From JAWXBK01 sp040878185 (GTDB lineage Bacteria; Pseudomonadota; Alphaproteobacteria; Dongiales; Dongiaceae): 64,000 nucleotides of DNA. The stretch covers positions 62,001-126,000 of the forward strand of contig JBBDMS010000003.1 in the NCBI GenBank assembly GCA_040878185.1. Reading direction: 5' to 3'. The notes beneath the pieces were generated by a model, which had not been told where the DNA came from, did no database searches, and was given only the letters and a program-made list of their open reading frames with translations. The translations under genes were made by a program, and so were the position numbers. Shown one piece after another: positions 1-8,308 of this stretch; position 1 is the stretch's first letter; each line of letters begins with the position of its first letter.

Positions 1-2
1 AC

Positions 3-365
3 GTGCAGGCGATGCGCGTCAAACTCGAGCTCATCGAGAAGCTCGAGGCGATCATCCGCGAAAGTGTCAAACCGCTCGAGCAGATCGAGGGCCTCAAGAT
101 ACTCGATATTCGCGGCGCTGGCGCATTGCCAGGCGGCCAGGGCGGCGGGGGCAGCGCATCGGGTGGGGACGGCAACCTCGCCGACCAGCTCGTGAATGCG
201 GCGCTCCGCTACCGCGGTCAGGGTCCGCTGGTCGATTCGCTGCTCAAGGAGATTGGTGTTGCCGGCGGGGATCTGACCGGCCTGCATAAATCGTTCCCGG
301 ATCTCCATACGGCGGGGTCCGTCGAGGGTGCGGGCGATGCACCGAAGGGCGGCAAGAAGTCGTAG
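3..365 (+). CDS. Flotillin-family protein, C-terminal fragment
   Basis: This is the last 120 residues of a gene that enters from the left edge, so its start is not visible. The segment has a short helical stretch (EKLEAIIRESVKPLEQIEG), a Gly-rich linker and then LADQLVNAALRYRGQGPLVDSLLKEIG, here quoted in parts: ADQLVNAALRYR and PLVDSLLKEIG. This tail is typical of bacterial flotillin/YqiK proteins, which are membrane-anchored SPFH scaffolds. The SPFH domain itself lies outside the window. The family call rests on the tail alone. The protein ends in a basic GGKKS. Confidence 0.7.
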   Translation: MQAMRVKLELIEKLEAIIRESVKPLEQIEGLKILDIRGAGALPGGQGGGGSASGGDGNLADQLVNAALRYRGQGPLVDSLLKEIGVAGGDLTGLHKSFPDLHTAGSVEGAGDAPKGGKKS

Positions 366-492
366 CGTCGGTTTTACGCGGGCGGCGGCTCATTCCGCGG
401 AACCGCGATTGTGACCCTTGTGCGGTTCGACAGCGCTCATATGTAGAGCGCGTTGATTGACGAATGTCTGCAGCGAGGTTACGGCGTAACTG

Positions 493-1275
493 ATGGCGAG
501 ATCGGCAGCAGCCAAGAAGATCACCGAACCCCTGATCAGTCCGATCCGGCCGATCGCGACCTACGAACTCGTCGCCGACCAGCTGCGCACGTCGATCATC
601 CTGAGCCGGTTCCTGCCGGGACAGAAATTGCCGCCGGAGCGTCATCTCGCGGCCCAGCTCGGCGTATCCCGCACGACGGTGCGCGAGGCGGTCCGCGCGG
701 TCGAGGCGGAAGGCTTGGTCGAGACCCGCCGCGGGGCGACCGGGGGAATCTTCGTACGCTCCTGGTTCAAACACGGCGACGAACTGCATCGACTGATCAC
801 CGCGCATTACGAACAGCTCGCCGCGATCTTCGAGTTCCGGCTGCCGACCGAATGTGCCGCGACGCGGCTGGCCGCCGAGCGGCGCAGCCCGCAGGAGCTG
901 GATGAACTGCTCGCGATCTTCGATCGGATGCAGACCCTGACGGCGACACGGGAGTCGCGCAGCCATGTACCGAACATCGCCCCCTTCGTCGCCGACGACA
1001 ACGCCTTCCATCTGCTGATCGCGCGGGCGTCGAGGAATACCTATCTGCATGCGGCCGTGGAAACGGCGCGGGCGCATATGTTCCTGCCGATCGGCGCCGT
1101 ATTCGAGCGCCTCGAAGACAATGCGAACGATTTTCATGAAGAGATCGTCCGGGCGATCCGCTCGAAGGATGGCGAGGCGGCCGAAGATGCGATGCGTCGG
1201 CATATCATCTCGACGCGCGATTGCGTTCACGCCTTCATCGGGCGTTCGCCGGGCGACCCTGCCGCCAATGACTAG
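493..1275 (+). CDS. GntR-family (FadR/FCD) transcriptional regulator
   Basis: The 260-residue protein has an N-terminal winged helix (about 20-85) with the GntR signature LPPERHLAAQLGVSRTTVREA, quoted here as LPPERHLAAQLGVSRTT, followed by an all-helical FCD effector domain (about 95-245). FCD proteins usually bind small carboxylic acids and often a metal. The FMN reductase gene starts 34 bases downstream in the same direction, so the two may be co-transcribed. The ATG at 493 has only a weak ribosome site, and the true start could be slightly downstream. The ligand is unknown. Confidence 0.9.
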   Translation: MARSAAAKKITEPLISPIRPIATYELVADQLRTSIILSRFLPGQKLPPERHLAAQLGVSRTTVREAVRAVEAEGLVETRRGATGGIFVRSWFKHGDELHRLITAHYEQLAAIFEFRLPTECAATRLAAERRSPQELDELLAIFDRMQTLTATRESRSHVPNIAPFVADDNAFHLLIARASRNTYLHAAVETARAHMFLPIGAVFERLEDNANDFHEEIVRAIRSKDGEAAEDAMRRHIISTRDCVHAFIGRSPGDPAAND

Positions 1276-1309
1276 GGCGCCACGGAACCCAACGCGGGGC
1301 GTGCGTTAG

Positions 1310-1900
1310 ATGACCGATCGACCACTGATCGTCGGGCTCGGCGGTACGAACCGCGAAAGCTCGTCCTCCGAAAAGGCATTGAGGCTTGCCATGCGCGCGG
1401 CGGAGCGGCGGGGCGCCCGAACCGAGGTGCTCGCGGGCTCGGCGCTCGACATTCCGATGTATGTACCCGACACGACGACCCGCGATCCGAAGGCCACGCG
1501 GCTTGTGACGCTGCTGCGCGAGGCGGACGGGGTCATCATGTCGTCGCCCGGCTATCACGGCTCCGTCTCGGGTTTGCTGAAAAACGCGCTCGACTATATC
1601 GAGGACATGCGCGGCGACGATCGCCCCTATCTGCATGCGCGCGCGGTCGGTTGCATCGTCTGCGCCTATGGCTGGCAGGCGACCGGCACGACCCTGGTCG
1701 CGATGCGCTCGATCGTGCATGCGTTGCGTGGCTGGCCGACGCCGCTCGGCATCGCGATAAACACCGCCGAGACCGGATTTGACGAGACCGGCGATTGCCG
1801 GAGCGTCGAGGTCGCGCGAAATCTCGACCTGCTGGGCGAGCAGGTCATCGGCTTCGCGCGCATGGACTGGCCGGATTTCGGGAACGTGGCGCCGGTCTGA
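1310..1900 (+). CDS. NAD(P)H-dependent FMN reductase family protein
   Basis: The 196-residue protein has the flavodoxin-like fold of SsuE/ChrR-type FMN reductases. It opens with a beta strand and a phosphate loop for FMN (LIVGLGGTNRESSSSEKAL) and has the conserved SSPGYHGSVSGLLKNALD segment at about 80-97. Such enzymes use NAD(P)H to reduce FMN, quinones or other electron acceptors, sometimes for a partner monooxygenase. No monooxygenase is adjacent. The length is normal for the family. It follows the GntR gene closely, which suggests a small two-gene unit. Confidence 0.88.
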   Translation: MTDRPLIVGLGGTNRESSSSEKALRLAMRAAERRGARTEVLAGSALDIPMYVPDTTTRDPKATRLVTLLREADGVIMSSPGYHGSVSGLLKNALDYIEDMRGDDRPYLHARAVGCIVCAYGWQATGTTLVAMRSIVHALRGWPTPLGIAINTAETGFDETGDCRSVEVARNLDLLGEQVIGFARMDWPDFGNVAPV

Positions 1901-1909
1901 TCCTGCGCC

Positions 1910-2420
1910 CTAGCGGGCCGTTTCCGCGGCCAATGCCGTATCAGGCGGCAACGGATCGCGACCGCCCATAATGTCGGATGCCTTCTCCGCCGTGGCGACG
2001 ACCGCCGCGTTGGGATGGCTGTTCATCAGCGCCCGCGAGCAGGCGACTGACCGGCCCGGTCTTGCCGTTCAGCGTGACCGGGCGGCGGCAGCGATATTGC
2101 AGATAGATATCGATACGGTTCTGCAGGCCGGCGCCGATGCCGGGGCGATGGTGTCGCGCCTCGATGCCGAACGTCTGCAACGCCTCGCGATCGCCGATGC
2201 CGGAGAGCATCAGGAGCTGTGGCGAATGGATCGCACCGGCCGACAGGACGATCTCGCGCGCCGCATGGATCGTCCGCCGTGTACCTCGATGCAGGAGTTC
2301 GACGCCGCTGGCACGGTGCCCGTCGAGCAGGATCCGAGGGACCGGCACGTCGGTCAGAACCGTCAGGTTCGGACGATGCTGCACCGGATCGAGATAGGGC
2401 GTGCGCCATTGACGCGGCGG
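1910..2420 (-). pseudogene. Remnant of a GMC-family oxidoreductase
   Basis: On the minus strand, a reading from about 2420 to 1990 encodes the middle of a GMC (choline dehydrogenase-like) flavoenzyme: TPYLDPVQHRPNLTVLTD, then REIVLSAGAIHSPQLLMLSG and the start of the next strand. A stop lies immediately upstream, and the FAD-binding N-terminus is absent. The reading then shifts frame directly into a typical GMC C-terminus (HPNAAVVATAEKASDIMGG, with a stop at 1910-1912). Roughly the central half of the gene, including the substrate domain and catalytic His region, has therefore been deleted. No functional product is expected. Confidence 0.8.
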
Positions 2421-2459
2421 CCGACCTCAACGGGAGAAGGGCATAACAAAAGCCGTGAT

Positions 2460-2474
2460 CCAATTTGTAATTGG
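2460..2474. promoter_or_regulatory. Inverted repeat, candidate operator
   Basis: CCAATT-TGT-AATTGG is a perfect 6-3-6 inverted repeat. It lies about 135 bases upstream of the GntR-IclR fusion gene, in the space left after the GMC remnant. A further half site CCAATT occurs near 2534. It may be the autoregulatory site of the downstream regulator. Confidence 0.4.
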
Positions 2475-2607
2475 TGTCAACCGACCTATAGGCGACCAAA
2501 GGAAATCCGCGGGATGCCCACCGTCATATGTGACCAATTCCCGCTCGGGCCCTTATGGGGTATCTTACACAGAGAGCTAATGCCGTCCGGCAGAACGGGG
2601 TGACAGG

Positions 2608-3894
2608 GTGACACGGCGCAATGAGGTTCTGCAGCGACTTCGCGAGCTGATCGCCGGCGATAATTACCCGCCCGGGCGCCGGCTGCCACCCGAGCGCGAG
2701 CTGGCCGAGGAGATGGCGGTAAGCCGCGGTGCGCTCCGCCGGGCGCTCGCCATCCTCGAAGGCGAAGGGTTGGTCTGGCGCCATGTCGGCAAGGGTACCT
2801 TCACCGGCCTCCGCCCGGAGTCGGCCGCCGGTCCGGCCCTGGTCGGATCCTCCCTGCATAGTGCCGAAAGCGTTCTGGAAGTTCGGTCGATTCTCGAGCC
2901 GGCGGTCGCGCGGATCGCCGCCGAGCGCGCATCGAGCACCGATCTGGCACGCATGAAGTCGCATCTGCAGGCGGCGCAGAACTCGGCCGACACCGAAACT
3001 TTTAATCTGCATTGCGACATGCTGCACCGTTCGATCGCGCGGGCCACCCACAATGCGATCCTGCTGCGGCTTTACGATGCTCTCAGCCCGATCCGCGCGC
3101 TGGCCCATGCGGTGGGCGAAGACGCCGAGCTCACGCCCGCCGAGATGGCGAGCTATTGGCGCGAGCATGCCGACATCATCGAGGCCATCAATACCGGCGA
3201 CGCGGGTGCGGCGGAAACCGCAATGAAGCGGCATATCAAGCAGGTGTGGAGCGATACGCCCGACACGATCTGGCGCAATCCCGAGCCGAGCAGCGGCAAT
3301 GCGGCAGCGATACCGCCGCAGACCGCGCTCGAGACTGCTCTGTTCCGACCGACGCTGCTCGAACTCGCCGATCGCTTCGGCGAGACCGCGTTTCTTGCCG
3401 TTCTGCGCGATCGCGAAATCGAAATCGTCGATGTCATGATGCCGCGCTCGCGCAGCCAGATGTCGATGCATCCGGGTTTCGGACCGCGGCCGATCGGCAG
3501 TTGCCCATCGGCTCAGGCGATCCTCGCGTTCCAGCCGGCCACACGAAGCGATGCGATCATTGAGGCGGTGCTCGAGGATACCGGCGACCGCGCAGCGCTG
3601 CGCCGCGATCTGGTCAGCGTCCGGGAAGCCGGCTTCGCGCGCGCCGACGAGGTGCTGGAAGCGGGCACGTACAGTCTCGCGGTGCCTGTCGGGCTCGATG
3701 GCGGTGCGGTCCGGTTCAGCGTCGGGCTGATCGGTGCCAAAGGCCGCATGCTGGCGGTGCCCGATCGGATCTATGTGGACGGCATCAAGCACGCGATCGA
3801 CAACACCGTTGGTCGGTTGGGCGACGTGCTGAGCGCATTGAAACCATATCTCGCCGGCGGCGACAGCAACGCACCGCTCCCGCCGCGCGCCTGA
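2608..3894 (+). CDS. GntR/FCD regulator fused to an IclR-type effector domain
   Basis: The 428-residue protein has three parts. Residues 1-70 form a GntR winged helix (RLPPERELAEEMAVSRGALR). Residues about 85-215 form an FCD ligand domain ending in AMKRHIKQVW. Residues about 235-415 resemble the IclR C-terminal sensor: ELADRFGETAFLAVLRDRE, then PIGSCPSAQAILAF in place of the usual TAxGKAxLA, and later VREAGFARADEVLEAGTYSLAVPV, of which GFARADEVLEAG and LAVPV are the key parts. GntR regulators normally end after the FCD domain at about 230 residues, so the second sensor is extra. The GTG at 2608 follows a GACAGG sequence. Ligands are unknown. Confidence 0.85.
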   Translation: MTRRNEVLQRLRELIAGDNYPPGRRLPPERELAEEMAVSRGALRRALAILEGEGLVWRHVGKGTFTGLRPESAAGPALVGSSLHSAESVLEVRSILEPAVARIAAERASSTDLARMKSHLQAAQNSADTETFNLHCDMLHRSIARATHNAILLRLYDALSPIRALAHAVGEDAELTPAEMASYWREHADIIEAINTGDAGAAETAMKRHIKQVWSDTPDTIWRNPEPSSGNAAAIPPQTALETALFRPTLLELADRFGETAFLAVLRDREIEIVDVMMPRSRSQMSMHPGFGPRPIGSCPSAQAILAFQPATRSDAIIEAVLEDTGDRAALRRDLVSVREAGFARADEVLEAGTYSLAVPVGLDGGAVRFSVGLIGAKGRMLAVPDRIYVDGIKHAIDNTVGRLGDVLSALKPYLAGGDSNAPLPPRA

Positions 3895-4084
3895 CGCGTC
3901 TTCGTCGGCATCGTTTTCATGACCGTCCAGTGCGGTTCTCGCCGCCCGACATATTCCGCCTGCGGCTGGTCGACGCGACGATCCGCGCCGGCCGCCATCA
4001 TGAGGTGCAAAGCCTGCTCGATGCGCGCCTCCGGCATCGCCCGACGGATTTCGGTACCAGGAAACTGATGGCAGCGCTCGCCCG

Positions 4085-4489
4085 CTAGCGGCGCGCCACC
4101 GATGAGGCCTTCGCGCGCGCCACGAAGTCGATTTCGACCCGGCAGCCGAAAACGAGTTCGGCAGCGCCGATGGTCGTACGCGCCGGCATCCGGCCTTTAC
4201 CGAAATAGGTGCGATAGACGGCATCCATGCGCTCGAACTCGTCGAGCTTCGTCATACAGACATTCGCGCGCACGACATCCTCGAAGCCGAGACCCGCCAG
4301 CTTGAGTGCCGCGCCGAGCAGCTCCATGCAGGCCCGCGTCTCATCCTCGATATTGCCGAGCGCAACCGGTTGCGGCGAATCGGCCGCGACCTTGCCGGCA
4401 AGAAACGCGAAACCGTCGGCGACCACGATATCGCTGTAGCCGGCTGTATCCGGTCGCGCGGGGAGGTCGCGAAAATGCGCATCGGACAC
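4085..4489 (-). CDS. RidA family protein (enamine/imine deaminase type)
   Basis: The 134-residue single-domain Rid protein keeps the family features: DGFAFLAGKVAAD near the N-terminus, EDETRACMELLGAAL in the central helix, and MPARTTIGAAEL with the Arg that in RidA binds the substrate carboxylate. The last strand reads VEIDFVA. RidA proteins hydrolyse reactive 2-aminoacrylate and other enamines or imines, and RutC of this family acts in pyrimidine breakdown. It is the last gene of a leftward operon, 15 bases after the ureohydrolase-like gene. It is distinct from the triple-RidA protein at 14136. Confidence 0.9.
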   Translation of the reverse strand: MSDAHFRDLPARPDTAGYSDIVVADGFAFLAGKVAADSPQPVALGNIEDETRACMELLGAALKLAGLGFEDVVRANVCMTKLDEFERMDAVYRTYFGKGRMPARTTIGAAELVFGCRVEIDFVARAKASSVARR

Positions 4490-4504
4490 GGTTCCGCCCC
4501 TCGC

Positions 4505-5581
4505 CTATCGCGGTTGATTGCGCGCGGCGATCAGGCCGGCCATCAAATAGGCGATGACATAGACGATCAGCCGGTAGACGACCGCGGAACCGGGCGGAAT
4601 GCAGATGAAGGACAGCGCCGCGAGGCCCCGCTTGCCGACTTCGTGCGCGATGCGGAGCACTTCGTAATCGGTCATGCCGATCGGCTCGGCGAGGTCGCCC
4701 AGGATATCGCCTGAAGCCGGGCCGGCGCCGCCGATGATGTCCATGTCGAAATGGACATAGACCTTGTCGGTGCCTTCATAAGCATGCCGCAGTTCTTCGC
4801 ACAATTTGTCGATGCCGAGATCGGTACGCACCTTCCACATCGGATAGAAATGCGTACCCTTGTTGAGGAACCCGCGCACGATCTCCTTGTTCTCGAGCAT
4901 GCCGCGCGGCCCGATTTCAATCAGGTTGCGATGATCGAAATTGTGGAGGAACTCATATGTCTTGTAGAGCCAGCTGTCGCTGCCAGCGATGCGGGGGTCC
5001 ATCGTCAGTTTGTCGAGCGGCGCAATGTCCCAGTGGGTATCGAGGCTGATCGTCCCGACCTTGCCTTTGGTCGATTCCGAAACCGCCTTGGCGATCGCAA
5101 AGGACCCGCAGGGCGAATTCTGACTGATGACGATCGGAATGGCGCCAACCGCCAACACGTCGTTGACCTTCCTTTCGACGGCCGCCTGCGCGCGTAACAC
5201 GTTCGTCGCGGTCGGCCGCACCAATGCCTCCGGCGGAATTTCGGCATCGCCGTAATCGACCACCTTGAGATGTTCGAAGATGTCGAGATCGAAATCCTGG
5301 ATGTATCCGGAGCCGTAGCGAATCGATTGCTGGCGGATGCGCTTGGGCGCGGCGAGCCACTCTTCCTTGCCGACGCCGGCATAACTGTTCCAGCCCGCGA
5401 CATAGGGTGCGCCAATGATCACCACGTCCGCGCCCTTGAGGCCGGCCGGATCGGTCACGTGCGGTCGTGCCATGAAGGTCGGCATGTCCGCCTCGATCAT
5501 CGGCACATACCATGGGTTCATGTGCGAGAACGTGTTCTCGATCGTGGTGGAGCGGATTTCTTCCCAGCTCGGATAGGGCAT
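4505..5581 (-). CDS. Ureohydrolase (arginase/agmatinase) superfamily protein, atypical metal site
   Basis: The 358-residue protein has the ureohydrolase fold. The DxHxD metal motif is present (SLDTHWD, D181/H183/D185), as is the DxD motif (VHFDMDIIGG, D279/D281). The first canonical motif GGDHS, which supplies a manganese-ligand His, is replaced by ISQNSPCGS at about 152-160. The usual DP after the second DxD is also changed. It may act on an unusual guanidino or amidino substrate, use an altered metal site, or be inactive. It sits between the carbamoylase (71 bases upstream) and RidA (15 bases downstream). Calling it agmatinase would go beyond the sequence. Confidence 0.8.
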   Translation of the reverse strand: MPYPSWEEIRSTTIENTFSHMNPWYVPMIEADMPTFMARPHVTDPAGLKGADVVIIGAPYVAGWNSYAGVGKEEWLAAPKRIRQQSIRYGSGYIQDFDLDIFEHLKVVDYGDAEIPPEALVRPTATNVLRAQAAVERKVNDVLAVGAIPIVISQNSPCGSFAIAKAVSESTKGKVGTISLDTHWDIAPLDKLTMDPRIAGSDSWLYKTYEFLHNFDHRNLIEIGPRGMLENKEIVRGFLNKGTHFYPMWKVRTDLGIDKLCEELRHAYEGTDKVYVHFDMDIIGGAGPASGDILGDLAEPIGMTDYEVLRIAHEVGKRGLAALSFICIPPGSAVVYRLIVYVIAYLMAGLIAARNQPR

Positions 5582-5652
5582 GCTGCGGTCTCCCAGTTCG
5601 AATCGGCGGCCTCAGGATATCCGGATTTTCCGGATGGGCCGCATCAACTTCT

Positions 5653-6918
5653 TCACGCGTCTTTCTCGGCGAGGCCGACCAGGGTCGCTGCCAACACGCG
5701 GGCGCCCGCGGCCAGATGAGCCGGTTCGGCATATTCGGTTGGATTGTGACTGACGCCGTCGCGGCAGGGCACGAAAATCATGCCGGTCGGGCAAATTCGG
5801 GCGACGAACAGGGCATCGTGAAAAGCGCCCGAGGGGAGGCGCATGCAGCTCGCCGGCAATGCGTTCGCGGCACTCTCGACCCGGGCCACGATCGCTTCGG
5901 GGAAGTCGCAGGGCGGTTGCGTCAGTACTTCGCGGATCGCAACGGAGCAGCCGTCGCTGGTACCGGTGCAGCGTGCGACAATGGCGCGGGTCCGGTCCTC
6001 GAGCACCTGCTGCTCGGGGTGGCGCATGTCGATCGTAAACCGGACGCGCTCGGGAATGGTATTCGGCGAATTCGGTACGACGTCGACCCGCCCCATCGTG
6101 AAGCGCAGCCGATCCTCCGGATCTTCGGCGATCCTGCGCAGATCGGTCATGATATTGATCGCAGCCGTGATCGCATCGGCGCGTTTCGACATGGGCGTCG
6201 TGCCGGCATGCGCGCTGCGTCCGTTCACTTCGACTTCGAACCAGCGCGTGCCCTGGATCCCGGTGACCGCGCCGATTTCGATCTGGCGCGCCTCGAGGAC
6301 CGGGCCCTGCTCGATATGGGCCTCGATATAGGCTTTGAAGGCAGGCCGGGTGTCGAGCTGCCGGTCGGTATCCATGGCGGCCAGCGTCGACTTGAGCGCG
6401 GTGCCCAGCGTCGTACCTTCGGCGTCGGCGACGGCGCTGAATTCGTCGACCCGGCGCATCCCGGAGAAAATGAGCGAGCCCATCGCGCCCGGCGCAAACC
6501 GGCTGCCTTCTTCGTTAGTCCAGGCGACCACGGTGATCGGATGGTCGGTTTCCACGCCCGCATCGTCGAGGCTTTCCAGAACCTCGATACCGGCGAGCAC
6601 GCCATAGGCGCCGTCGAAACGGCCGCCCAGCGGCTGCGTATCGATATGGCTGCCGGTCGCGACAGTCGGTCGGTCGTCGTAGCGGCCGGCCCGCCGGATA
6701 TAGAGGTTCGCGATCGCATCGGTTTCGACCCGATAGCCGCGTTTGCGCGCCCAGCCGATCAGCAGATGCCGGGCGTCGATATCCTCGGCGCTGAGCGCCT
6801 GCCGATTGACGCCTCCGGAAGCGAGGGCGCCGATCTGCGCCAGCTCCATATGCCGGCGCCACAGCCGGTCTTCGTCGACGAAGCCGCAGAGCTGTGCAAT
6901 CCGTTCCCGTGCGTTCAT
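5653..6918 (-). CDS. M20-family N-carbamoyl-amino-acid hydrolase / allantoate amidohydrolase-like
   Basis: I place the start at the ATG at 6916-6918 (MNARERIAQ), which gives 421 residues. Metal-binding segments are clear: ATGSHIDTQPLGGRFDGAYG (His and Asp ligands) and VVAWTNEEGSRF (the EE pair). The dimer-domain motif VNGRSAHAGTTPM binds substrate. The C-terminus has the usual SGAFHDA. Homologues release ammonia and CO2 from N-carbamoyl amino acids, ureidopropionate or allantoate, which is the step after hydantoinase or dihydropyrimidinase ring opening. A dihydropyrimidinase is encoded at 17897. The gene heads the leftward operon and diverges from the XRE-cupin regulator. Confidence 0.88.
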   Translation of the reverse strand: MNARERIAQLCGFVDEDRLWRRHMELAQIGALASGGVNRQALSAEDIDARHLLIGWARKRGYRVETDAIANLYIRRAGRYDDRPTVATGSHIDTQPLGGRFDGAYGVLAGIEVLESLDDAGVETDHPITVVAWTNEEGSRFAPGAMGSLIFSGMRRVDEFSAVADAEGTTLGTALKSTLAAMDTDRQLDTRPAFKAYIEAHIEQGPVLEARQIEIGAVTGIQGTRWFEVEVNGRSAHAGTTPMSKRADAITAAINIMTDLRRIAEDPEDRLRFTMGRVDVVPNSPNTIPERVRFTIDMRHPEQQVLEDRTRAIVARCTGTSDGCSVAIREVLTQPPCDFPEAIVARVESAANALPASCMRLPSGAFHDALFVARICPTGMIFVPCRDGVSHNPTEYAEPAHLAAGARVLAATLVGLAEKDA

Positions 6919-7023
6919 GGTTCCCTGTCCCCGACGACGGACGTCCCGACCGCCCGTTTCGATGCGGTCCATGCGCTTAAGCGCTTCCGCTTTCGCGCGA
7001 CCCTAGGACCGCGCCTCCGCATG

Positions 7024-7038
7024 GTCAAGTATCTTGAC
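7024..7038. promoter_or_regulatory. Inverted repeat, candidate XRE-cupin operator 1
   Basis: GTCAAG-TAT-CTTGAC is a perfect 6-3-6 inverted repeat in the 411-base divergent gap (6919-7329), which contains no other gene that I can support. On the minus strand it provides TTGACC, 17 bases before TAGGGT, a plausible promoter for the carbamoylase operon. The same core recurs at 8066-8080 in front of the dpp-type operon. Confidence 0.6.
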
Positions 7039-7329
7039 AAATAAGACACCTTCGCCGGCGGCGCGGGAAAATGCGCCGATGGGAGCGACAGGGCCAAGAC
7101 CGGATCGGGGCAGGATGCAGACGGGCAGAAACCTGTTGACGCGATGCCTGTCGCGGGTGGGATATTGCCGCCACCAACGCATACGATGCCGCTGCGCCCG
7201 GTTGAGGTGGATTGCGGGGTCGATCGCGACGATTGTCGCCGGTTGAACAGGGCGAGCGGCGGGCGCGTCGCGCTGCGACGGTTCCGCGGTTTGTCGTTAC
7301 GGAATTGTCGGGTGGAATGGGGAAGCGGG

Positions 7330-8022
7330 ATGGCGAAGCCGGCTCAATCGAAAGCCCGACGGCGAATTGGCGGTAACGCCAGGAAGACGCCGGCTTCGGC
7401 AAAGACGCGCGTAAAGCCCGGCACGAAGAGGCCGGCAACTTCTGTATCGCACAATGCCAATCTCTATCTTGGCGGCCGCCTGCGCCATGCCCGGCTGGTT
7501 CAGGGACTGAGCCTGCGCGAGGTCGCAGCGATGGTCGAAGTGTCGGAAGGCTACGTTTCCAAGCTCGAAAACGACAAAGTCCGGCCGTCGCTGGCGACGC
7601 TCCATCGGCTCGCGAATGCGCTGCAGACCAATATCGGCGCACTGGTATCGGAAAGCGGTCCATTCGATCGGACGGTGACCGTGATCCGGCTTGCCGAACG
7701 CCCGGTTCTGCAGTTTGCGGGAAAGCGGCGAGGCGAAGGCGTCAGCCTCGAGAAACTGATCCCGTCTTTGCCGGAAAGCCTGCTGCAAGCCAATGTCCAT
7801 GTGGTCGAGCCGGGCGGCGCGAGCGAAGATCTGATCCGGCACAATGGACAGGAGTTCGGTCTTGTTCTCGAGGGTGAACTCCAGCTCATAGTCGCGGACA
7901 AGACCTACGAGATTCGCGTCGGCGATGCGTTCTCGTTCGATTCGGATCGCCCGCACGGCTATCGCAATCTTGGCAAGATGACGGCGCGTATTCTATGGAT
8001 CAATACGCCGCCGACATTCTAG
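7330..8022 (+). CDS. XRE-family regulator with C-terminal cupin sensor
   Basis: The reading frame is open further upstream, but the ATG at 7330 follows GGGGAAG and begins a basic tail (MAKPAQSKARRR) that leads into the domains, giving 230 residues. A helix-turn-helix lies at about 50-105 (GLSLREVAAMVEVSEGYVSK, LENDKVRPSLATLHRLA). A cupin domain lies at about 140-225 (EFGLVLEGELQLIV, GDAFSFDSDRPHGYRN). This architecture is that of PuuR-like regulators, which respond to polyamine or amino-acid metabolites. It sits between two operons, each preceded by the same inverted repeat, and so is likely to control both. Confidence 0.9.
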   Translation: MAKPAQSKARRRIGGNARKTPASAKTRVKPGTKRPATSVSHNANLYLGGRLRHARLVQGLSLREVAAMVEVSEGYVSKLENDKVRPSLATLHRLANALQTNIGALVSESGPFDRTVTVIRLAERPVLQFAGKRRGEGVSLEKLIPSLPESLLQANVHVVEPGGASEDLIRHNGQEFGLVLEGELQLIVADKTYEIRVGDAFSFDSDRPHGYRNLGKMTARILWINTPPTF

Positions 8023-8065
8023 CGTCGGGCCTCCCTGCCGCGCTGTGTAAGGTCCTGTTCATTTA

Positions 8066-8104
8066 AGCAAGTAACTTGACAAAGAGTCGGAGCTGCCGTT
8101 AGCT
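8066..8104 (+). promoter_or_regulatory. Promoter and candidate XRE-cupin operator 2 for the dpp-type operon
   Basis: AGCAAGTAACTTGAC at 8066-8080 matches the site at 7024 in 12 of 15 positions and contains CAAGT-A-ACTTG. A consensus -35 TTGACA (8076-8081) overlaps its right half. A -10-like TTAGCT lies 17 bases on, at 8099-8104. Overlap with the -35 suggests repression. The 286-base gap 8023-8308 has no recognisable gene. Confidence 0.6.
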
Positions 8105-8308
8105 CGTGCGACAAGGCGGGGCTGACTGCCGACCATCCCGCCATAAGGACGATGCAGGTTCGCAAGTGTCGTCCACACGGGGAGACGCGCATGGACCAAG
8201 CCCGACATTGTGGCTCCGCTGCGGCTGTGCGCGCCGCGCATCCGATGTCGCGCGCCCGGCGCAGACTGTCTTTCGCTCGCCTCTAGCCCGTCCGGAGGCG
8301 CAACGATC

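Noticed and set aside
3930..4088. A short plus-strand reading (about 50 codons) between the GntR-IclR and RidA genes
   Set aside because: It could be a gene remnant, but I recognise no family, it has no start or ribosome site, and it ends at the stop region of RidA by chance.
2524..4224. A 566-codon open frame on the minus strand
   Set aside because: It lies antisense to the GntR-IclR gene, has Arg/His/Gly-rich composition typical of GC-rich shadows and shows no domain.
5512..7044. A 510-codon open frame on the plus strand
   Set aside because: It is antisense to the carbamoylase and ureohydrolase-like genes, both of which have clear catalytic motifs.
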